Position numbers and translations under genes: made by a program. Source: Megalopta genalis (Eukaryota; Arthropoda; Insecta; Hymenoptera; Halictidae). Taken from it: a stretch of DNA of 64,000 nt. The stretch is taken from contig NC_135013.1 of NCBI RefSeq assembly GCF_051020955.1, positions 4,990,501 to 5,054,500 of the forward strand. Direction: 5' to 3'. Shown one piece after another: positions 56,024-64,000 of the stretch; position 1 is the stretch's first letter; each line of letters starts with the position of its first letter. A model generated the notes under the pieces. The model was not told the origin of the DNA and did no database searches. It saw only the letters and a list, made by a program, of their open reading frames with translations.

Positions 56024-58212
56024 CTGCGAGAACAAATCGCAGCCGCTTAATTCGCCCCTTAAATTAAAGGGGAAAGTCTGAGCTTTGTAACGATACAAAC
56101 GGCATGACCGAAAAGAACATAGAAAAATCCATAAATCCATTAATAATCTTGATATTACTGTTTTTTTCGGTATCACGAACATGCCCTCGGATTTAGGATA
56201 CTGCAGTCATGGGGATACGCGAAATTAAAAATTAGAACACGCTGTCATAAAGTAGAGATTTCAAGCTTTAATTTAAGAGAAATGTCATAAGTTTGTGATA
56301 ATTTTTAACGGAGTTACAGCTGTTCAAAGGTCGACAATTTCTCGGCGATAAATTAGCGATGCTTCGCTTCTGCTATTGCCTGCATTTTTATTTTATTTAT
56401 CTATTTCTCTGTTTAACCACCTTACCTTTTCAGTATTCTCAACCTTCGTTTAGACCAGCGAAATATATAAATCGAGTAGATAAAGCGTTTTTTTGCTTTT
56501 TTTGCACGAAAACCGTCGCATCATTTGTCCGAACACCGTTCGATTTTTACCGAGCAAATTTCGGCCGAATGAAAAATCGGTCGCGAGACAAAGAACACGG
56601 AATCCGTCGTTCGAGCAAATTGCTCGAAATCGAACTTTGAATCCCGAGAAATAGATTAGAGAAGCGACGCCGAGAAGCACCCGGATCGGCGTGTTTGCGA
56701 AACAAAAGAACGCGGCGGCGCGGCGGCGTCGGGCAAATGTTGCTTTTATCCCTTGTTTTCATTTCGCCCGAAAATCCACAGTCCGATCAAATCGTTTTCA
56801 TACTTTAATCGAAGCGTTACGTATCGGGAAAATTGCCAGTCGATCGCCGGCAGTTGGACGCGATTCGAGTAAAATTCAAACGAGATTGCAAACCGAAAGA
56901 ACGAAAATTGCAAGGCTCCCGTAGCCCGCGGGTAATCGAGGGTCAGATTTGCGGGGCGCGGGTCGGCGGAAAGGTCGCCCGAAGTCCCGGGCGCAGGGCG
57001 GCCGGCCGCGCGAGAAAAAGAAAGCGTGGCACGGACGAAGTAACGGAAATTGTTTGCGAAACCGACTGGTCGGCCGGCCCCGAAAAGAGCGGTTCTGGTT
57101 TTACAGTTGTTTGTGGATTTTCCGCGCGTGCTAACGAGCTGCGAACCGGAGCCGGAAATAAACGAGTCGGATCCCCGAACGGCCGGGTTTAGGTCTCCTG
57201 TCGATCCTCGAGAAGCCGCGCGGCCCGCAAGCCACCCCTGTAAAAACAATTCCGGAAATTTATGGCGTCTATTTTTCCCGAAACGTGTCGAACACCGACA
57301 CGAACGGCTCCCGCGCAGCGATCCCCGCGGCCCGTGTTTACCTGGCGGATTGAAACATCAACCGTTCCTCGGCCAGGTTGGAACGGAGCTGCCCGGCCGG
57401 ACCCGTCGAGCCCCGGTTTCGAAACGTGGGAAACCTCGGCTCCGTCGGCTCGGTCCAAGATAGCCGATTTGCAATTTCTGATAACGTCCTCTTTCGAGAC
57501 CGCAACATTTGCCCGACGCCGCCGCGTTCTTTTGTTTCGCAAACACGCCGATCCGGGTGCTCCTCGGCGTCGCTTCTCTAATCTATTTCTCGGGATTCAA
57601 AGTTCAATTTCGAGCAATTTGCTCGAACGACGGATTTCGTGTTCTTTGTCTCGCGACCGATTTTTCATTCGGTCGAAATTTGCTCGGTAAAAATCGAACG
57701 GTGTTCGGACAAATGATGCGACGGTTTTCGTGCAAAAAAAGCAAAAAAACGCTTTATCTACTCGATTTATATATTTCGCTGGTCTAAACGAAGGTTGAGA
57801 ATACTGAAAAGGCAAGGTGGTTAAACAGAGAAATAGATAAATAAAATAAAAATTCAGGCAATAGCAGAAGCGAAGCATCGCTAATTTATCGCCGAGAAAT
57901 CGTCGACCTTTGAACAGCTGTAACTCCGTTAAAAATTATCACAAACTTATGACATTCCTCTTCAATTAAAGCTTGAAATCTCTACTTTAAGACAGCGTGT
58001 TCTAATTTTTAATATCGCGCATCCCCATGACTGCAGTATCCTAAATCCGAGGGCATGTTCGTGATACCGAAAAAACAGTTAAATCAAGATTATTTATGGA
58101 TTTATGGATTTTTCTATGTTCTTTTCGGCCATGCCGTTTGTATCGTTACAAAGCTCAGACTTTCCCCTTTTATTTAAGGGCCGAATTAAGCGACTGCGAT
58201 TTGTTCTCGCAG
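56024..58212. repeat. 2.2-kb palindrome: two inverted arms of about 715 bp
   Basis: The left arm 56024-56743 and right arm 57502-58212 are reverse complements at roughly 97-98 percent by eye, with a 758-bp spacer. Arm ends are CTGCGAGAACAAATCGCAG, itself a small palindrome (56024-56042), and its counterpart at 58194-58212. The inner ends are GGGCAAATGTTGC and GCAACATTTGCCC. The left inner end has an extra 8-bp CGGCGGCG. A 93-codon frame occurs in both arms (56359-56640 plus, 57597-57878 minus). Its arms differ by about five bases, three of which change the residue, so there is no sign of protein constraint. This is a foldback-type element or an inverted duplication; no target duplication was found. 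Confidence 0.93.
56744..57501. other. Palindrome spacer
   Basis: CpG-rich, non-repetitive DNA between the two arms. Frames are open on both strands (for example 56833-57192 plus, 56746-57249 minus) without domains I recognise. Its composition differs from the AT-rich outer arms. Confidence 0.5.
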
Positions 58213-58869
58213 AGGTACAGCGTTTTAAGCGACGAGCGTACCGCCGACATTAGAATACAGCCAACTAATCGGCGCGTCTCTCTGTGTCTCAATCAACAGT
58301 GAAATTTAGCGATCGGCACGGTTAAATTCCTCGTCAAAGCTAGCATTTGAATCGGTCAGGGTCGCGCTCGCGCGCCGATAGCCGCTTAAAATCGGATTAC
58401 GACAATATCCCGAAGGTTAAACGGCCGGCGAACAGTTTCGCGAACGACGCGCGAGAAACTCCGCGACGCACGTGTCGCACTTCCGCGGTGATCGAAGTTA
58501 TTCCGGCTATTTTTCTTTTCTTTTTGCCGTGCACGGCGCCCAGTCGTCGCTCTCCCGGGTGGCGCTCCGATTTTAGAACGGCGATACGTCCGGCCGCCGA
58601 TAATTATCGTGCGCCTACATGCGGCAGGCGCGCCGCTGATACGGCGGCGCAGCGGTCGCCGCGCGGCACGCTACTTGTTGCGATTACGGGGCCGACGGAA
58701 TTCCAGTTTAATGTTATGTAACAAGCGTCAATCAGTTCTGCTTTTCTGGATTTCATTATGCAGGAATGCCGCGCGGCAGAAGCATGGCCAACGTCGTGCG
58801 TGCGTGTGTGTGCGCGCTCGGCCGGCGTCGGGGCGTACGACGGACACGTTCGCATAGATTATCGGAGGA
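58213..58869. other. Unique CpG-rich sequence
   Basis: No gene recognised. A GTGCGTGCGTGTGTGTGC run lies at about 58796-58814. Confidence 0.4.
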
Positions 58870-58887
58870 GGGGGAGGGAGGGGAGGG
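58870..58887 (+). other. G-quadruplex candidate
   Basis: Four G runs of 5, 3, 4 and 3 are separated by single A residues (GGGGGAGGGAGGGGAGGG). Single-base loops make this a strong quadruplex-forming pattern on the plus strand. Confidence 0.75.
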
Positions 58888-59480
58888 AATTCGATGCCAA
58901 TTAATTCGTTAAAATCATTTCAGAAATCGTACACGGCACGGAAGCTTAATCAGCGGAACTCCGCCAGGAAATTCTGCCGTGTAACGGGAGCGTGGAAACG
59001 ACGGAGTCTTGCCCGCTGCTGGCTCGTCGGCTTCTTCTTCTTCTTCTTTTCTCGCCAGACGCATCCTTCCGTCGTTGTTCCTTGACCGGCAATTACCGTG
59101 TAATTTCATGTATCGGAGCGCGGTGTTGTACGCTTTGTACGCACGGATTGTTGGTCCGGACCACCGATTCGGATCCGAACGACGGAGAAATTCCGTCGCG
59201 GCACCTGCCGCGCGCGTCACGATCGGCCGAACTACGTAATTGCCGGTGACGATAGCTTTTACGCTCGTCAGCGTGTTCCAGACGAGAAACAGATCGTTTG
59301 GTGAACTGTTTCTCATCGGATCTGGCCGATCCTTTTAACACTTAACGGACGGGCCACGGAGATTTGGGTTTTTCCGTTCTGACTTCCTGCGACGGGCCAC
59401 GTAGATATGCGTTTCGGATGAATTTTTATTAGTTGAATTAAGGTTATTTTTATTATTATATATTTTATTATATATATTAG
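58888..59480. other. Unique sequence with a (TTC)n run
   Basis: TTC repeats lie at about 59031-59047. An ACGGGCCACG word is repeated near 59348 and 59392. No gene recognised. Confidence 0.45.
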
Positions 59481-60850
59481 AATATTTTATATTATATTAC
59501 GTTGCATTACATTACATTTGCATTACATTGCATTACATTACATCACATTGCATTTACATTATATTTGCATTACATTACATTTGCATTACATTGCATTACA
59601 TTACATCACATTGCATTTACATTATATTTGCATTACATTACATTTGCATTACATTACATTACATTACATTTACATTACATTACATTACATTACATTTACA
59701 TTACATTTGCATTACATTACATTACATTTACATTACATTTGCATTACATTACATTTACATTACATTTACATTACATTTGCATTACATTGCATTTACATTA
59801 CATTATATTGCATTTACATTACATTACATTGCATTTACATTAAATTACATTGCATTTACATTACATTACATTGCATTTACATTACATTACATTACATTGC
59901 ATTTACATTAAATTACATTGCATTTACATTAAATTACATTGCATTTACATTACATTACATTACATTGCATTACATTACATTACATTGCATTTACATTACA
60001 TTACATTGCATTTACATTACATTACATTACATTGCATTTACATTACATTACATTGCATTTACATTACATTACATTACTTTTACATTACATCACATTACAT
60101 TACATCACATCACATCACATTACATTATATTTACATTACATTTACATTTACATTTACATTTACATTTACATTTACATTTAGATTTACATTTGCATTTACA
60201 TTGCATTACATTTACATTGCATTACATTTACATTACATTTATATTACATTACATTTACATTGCATTACATTTACATTACATTGCATTACATTTACATTAC
60301 ATTGCATTACATTTACATTACATTGCATTACATTTACATTACATTACATTTATATTACTTTACATTTGCATTACATTTACATTACATTACATTTATATTA
60401 CTTTACATTTACATTACATTACATTTACATTACATTTATATTACATTACATTTACATTGCATTACATTTACATTACATTTACATTACTTTACATTTACAT
60501 TACATTACATTTTCATTACATTACATTTGCATTACATTACATTACATTACATTTTCATTACATTACATTTGCATTACATTACATTACATTTACATTACAT
60601 TACATTACATTACATTACATTACATTACATTTACATTACATTTACATTACATTACATTTATATTACTTTACATTTATATTACATTACATTTACATTACAT
60701 TACATTTTCATTACATTACATTTGCATTACATTACGTTACATTTACATTACATTTACGTTACATTTACGTTACATTTACGTTACATTTACATTACATCTA
60801 CATTACGTTTACATTACATTTACATGACATTACATTACATTATATTATGT
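59481..60850. repeat. (TTACAT/TTTACA)n array, about 1.4 kb
   Basis: Pentamer TTACA and hexamer TTTACA words alternate with TTGCAT variants. Blocks recur, for example TTGCATTACATTGCATTACA near 59518 and 59580, and CATTGCATTTACATTAAATT near 59830-59940. A 448-codon frame is open across it because the words lack stops in that frame; it is not a gene. Confidence 0.95.
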
Positions 60851-62444
60851 ACATTGTATTTTAATAATACTAGACATGTAAATAAATTACTTTGTAAAAT
60901 TTTATCGAAAATAATGATGATTTAATAAAACTGCAACGCTTTGAAAGCATACACGTTTATAAAATTCTCTTTAAAAATGCCCGAAAACCGAGAAAGGCAG
61001 AGAAAACAAATAACCCGTCTGTTAAGAGTGTTAACATGCTGGCAGCGTTTGTTATTGCTGTAGCCCTCATCGGTATTACATTTTATTAAATAAATATGTA
61101 GATAAATATTCCGAATCAATCCATTGTTATTTCGTATTTTTCTCATATATACTGATAGAGTTTGGCCAAATGAACCTTGGACACATATACAAGAAACATA
61201 AAAATTATACTTACAGAGCAGCACGCATTCACAGTAATTTAAATAACCTTTGAAATAAAAGAAATATCCGAATTAAAAGATCTGGAGCATTTTAGAACTT
61301 GAATCACGAAAAATTCCATTATTTTAAAATGTAAATATCCGAGATAGTGAACGTCGAAAAATTTGAACATTGAAAGAATCGTACGCTTGAAAGCTCGAAC
61401 ATCGAACAATTTTCCATATTTGAAAGTTCGAGAGAAAGTTCGAAAATTTGCAAGCACAAAGGTGCGATAATTTCAGAGCTAAGAAACGCACAAATTCTGA
61501 GACCGAGAACTTGAAAGTCTCGAAACGGAAGAGCTAAGTAAAACGAATATTTGCAGTCGCGGAGCCGATTCGTATGTTCTCGGCGGGGAAATCAGCCGGC
61601 TAGCAGGTTAATTATTGAAATCCATCGACGGCCGTTCGTCGATGCGTCACAAAAGCCTCGCGTCTCTCGCCCTCCCCGTCGTCGTCGACGCTGACGCGCC
61701 CCTCCCGGGGAACGTCAGCTCAAAAATTATTTTGATCGGCGACGACACGCCGCCGGCGCCGCCCCCGGACGTCACTTGTTATTAATTGAATTCGCGAATT
61801 AAGTTCGGCGCATCAATATTCATGCGTTCCGCGCGTCAGTCGGTCAATTGACGTTCGCGGCGCTGGAGGAAGCCGCCGATCGATTCGTTCCTTCGAGGAA
61901 AATAGTCACATTATTTACAGGCTTTTCGGTCTTCTGCCGTGCAGACGTCAGCCGATGACGTTCGCTGACTAAACGTGCAGGAAAACAATACGCGCGGCGA
62001 ACACCTTTCTGTTTACCGCCGGAATATTTCCGCGCCCTCTGGCTTTTTTTAATTGCCCGTGCCGGCACAAACAGTTTAATCGCCTCCTCGAGATTTGGAC
62101 GTCATAAAAGTCGCAAAAAGAAGAAAAATGGTAAACAACCAACTTGAACGCGACGACGACGATAGGTCACTTCCCTTTTTTCTCAATCGTACACAAAAGT
62201 AAGTACGAATAACCAAGATTTTACCGCGTAGACTATTCTCTTTTGTTTATTTACTTTGTTTTTGACTTTTAATTTGTCCTTTTACTTTTTGTTTCTGACT
62301 TTTTAATTATTTATTGTCCGGACGCGTTGTCCATTGATGTACAAAGAACACCGTTTAGTGCGAGGATAAAAAAATAATTGCATCCAATAGGATAATTAAG
62401 CAACTATTTTATTGGACTGTTACAATATTTATTTAATTAATCGG
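60851..62444. other. Unique sequence, about 1.6 kb
   Basis: AT-rich, then CpG-rich near 61560-62060. Degenerate TTGAAAGTTCGAA-type words recur at about 61290-61520. No gene or RNA recognised. Confidence 0.4.
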
Positions 62445-63860
62445 TTGGATTAAAAAGGAAATGCCGAAATTATTTCTGCAACAACCCAATAGAATATTAA
62501 TTAATTGATAATAGATTAATACGCACGCTGGAAGCATTTCATATACGCCGTAATAACAAATTACAACGAATTGCAGCTGTTATTAATAAATTAATAATCA
62601 ATTTATCGGATACAATGCCCTGAAATTTTTGGTTATTAAAAAAGAAAAACCGAAATTATTTCTGCAACATAACCCACTAGAGCATTAATTAATTAGTAAT
62701 AATTAATACGCACGCTAGAAGCGTTTTATATCGCCGTAATAACAAATTACAGCTTTTCTTAATGAATTAGTAATTAATTTATCGGATGCAACGCTCTCCA
62801 GTTTTCACTTAATACAAAAGAAGAGAACGAAATTACTTCTACAACAACCCAATAGAATATTAATTAATTAATAATAATTAACACGCACGCTGGCAGCGTT
62901 TTATATCGCCGTAATAACAAATTACAGCAACTTGCAGCTCTTATTAATAAATTAATAATCAATTTATCGGATACAATGCTCTGAAATTTTTGGTTATTAA
63001 AAAAGAAAAACCGAAATTATTTCCGCAACATAACCCAATATAACATTAATTAATTAATGATAATTAATACGCACGCTAGAAGCGTTTTATATCGCCGTAA
63101 TAACAAATTACAGCTTTTCTTAATGAATTAGTAATTAATTTATCGGATGCAACGCTCTCCAGTTTTCAGTTAATATAAAAGAAGAGAACGGAATTACTTC
63201 TACAACAACCCAATAGAATATTAATTAATTAATAATAATTAACACGCACGCTGGAAGCATTTTATATCGTCGTAATAACAAATTACAGCAACTTGCAGCT
63301 CTTATTAATAAATTAATAATCAATTTATCGGATACAATGCTCTGAAATTTTTGGTTATTAAAAAAGAAAAACCGAAATTATTTCCGCAACATAACCCAAT
63401 ATAACATTAATTAATTAATGATAATTAATACGCACGCTAGAAGCGTTTTATATCGCCGTAATAACAAATTACAGCTTTTCTTAATGAATTAGTAATTAAT
63501 TTATCGGATGCAACGCTCTTCAGTTTTCAGTTAATACAAAAAGAAAAGAACGAAATTACTTCTGCAACAACCCAATAGAATATTAATTAATTAATAATAA
63601 TTAACACGCACGCTGGCAGCATTTTATATCGCCGTAATAACAAATTACAGCAACTTGCAGCTCTTATTAATAAATTAATGATTAATTTATCGGACGCAAT
63701 GCTCTCCAATTTTCAGTTAATACAAAAAAAAAACGAGATTACTTCTGCAAAACCCAATAGAACATTCACATAATTAACCTATCAGACGCAATGCGCTCTC
63801 CGAATTTCGTTTATTAGCAAAAACAAGCGAGATTACTTTAGCAACAATCCAATATTGCCC
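62445..63860. repeat. Dimeric satellite, 175 + 186 bp (361-bp higher-order unit)
   Basis: The word CGCACGCT occurs at about 62522, 62709, 62884, 63070, 63245, 63431 and 63607, with spacings 187, 175, 186, 175, 186 and 176. Two monomer types therefore alternate: one with GCTGG, CAACTTGCAGCTCTTATTAA and AAATTTTTGGTTATTAAAAA, the other with GCTAGAAGCG, CAGCTTTTCTTAATGAATTA and CAACGCTCTCCAGTTTTC. Both share ATATCGCCGTAATAACAAAT and AATTTATCGGA. Monomers are close to nucleosome length. The last copies, after 63.7 kb, decay. Confidence 0.94.
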
Positions 63861-64000
63861 GAGAGCATGCACGATTATTAGGCTTCGTTACTTTTTAGAG
63901 TCTGCGGAATCAGCGCACGAAACTTCGCCGATAGAAGTGAAATCCAAAGATTACGCCGATTCAGTGAACACTGTGTCGGGGTGGAACTGTTCGGCGGTCA
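63861..64000. other. Unique sequence
   Basis: Mixed composition at the window edge. Nothing recognised. Confidence 0.4.

Noticed and set aside
56359..57878. 93-codon frame present in both palindrome arms as a duplicated gene
   Set aside because: The two versions differ by about three replacement and two silent changes, which shows no constraint, and the residues match no family I recognise.
59518..60864. 448-codon open frame on plus
   Set aside because: It lies wholly inside the TTACAT/TTTACA array, consists of a few residues (His, Tyr, Ile, Leu, Thr, Phe), and other frames are open as well.
1..64000. tRNA or rRNA genes
   Set aside because: I looked for the GGTTCGAATCC-type B box with a matching A box and for rRNA-like conserved words and found none that fit. 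A covariance-model scan would be decisive.
1..64000. Telomere-type TTAGG arrays
   Set aside because: The TTACA-type arrays resemble them superficially, but no run of TTAGG was seen.

Overview
This window looks like eukaryotic, gene-poor, repeat-dense DNA. The base composition (AT-rich background with CpG-rich, undepleted patches), the very long simple-sequence arrays and the TA-flanked short inverted-repeat transposons fit an insect, and I lean towards a hymenopteran (bee, ant or wasp). That attribution rests on general impression and has only moderate-to-low confidence. I could not support any protein-coding gene, rRNA, tRNA or CRISPR array. All long open frames are by-products of tandem repeats whose unit length is a multiple of three or which lack stop words, or they lie in GC-rich DNA that is open on both strands. 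The window is best read as intergenic or deep intronic sequence.

Four kinds of repeat account for most of the structure. (1) Family B: eight copies of a 365-bp, almost fully palindromic element (ends CAGGGTGTCCC / GGGACACCCTG, TA on both sides) at about 9973, 15843, 29743 (fragment), 30146, 39361, 40450 (divergent), 43032 and 52706. (2) Family A: about a dozen copies or halves of a roughly 210-260 bp palindromic element (ends CAGTAATGTCTCCC / GGGAGACATTACTG), often as half elements joined to other repeats. (3) Other inverted-repeat elements: 4970-5492, 32426-32661, and a 2.2-kb palindrome at 56024-58212 with about 0.7-kb arms. (4) Tandem arrays of every scale, from dinucleotides to a dimeric 175/186-bp satellite at 62445-63860.

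Layout: 1-6 kb holds a 24-bp minisatellite, two family A copies, a 57-bp satellite and a decamer-bearing transposon. 6-9 kb holds a 15-bp satellite and an AT-rich array. 9-16 kb holds A, D and B copies and an E-box-rich minisatellite. 16-29 kb is dominated by microsatellites (ATT, TTACA, TTACAA) and a 1.7-kb AT satellite. 29-44 kb holds B/C composites, GA arrays, a 122-bp repeat and a B-in-A nested insertion. 44-52 kb holds CT-rich composite repeats, a roughly 490-bp pure TACTA array and an octamer array. 52-56 kb holds a segmental duplication that preserves both the filled and the empty target site of a B insertion. 56-64 kb holds the large palindrome, a 1.4-kb TTACA-type array and the dimeric satellite.

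No genes cooperate here. The biology on offer is transposon history (insertion, nesting, duplication) and satellite evolution, plus a few speculative regulatory readings: CCAAT boxes inside family B, CACGTG boxes in the 12.5-13.3 kb array, and PHO/YY1-like words at 33.3-33.9 kb between two GA arrays.
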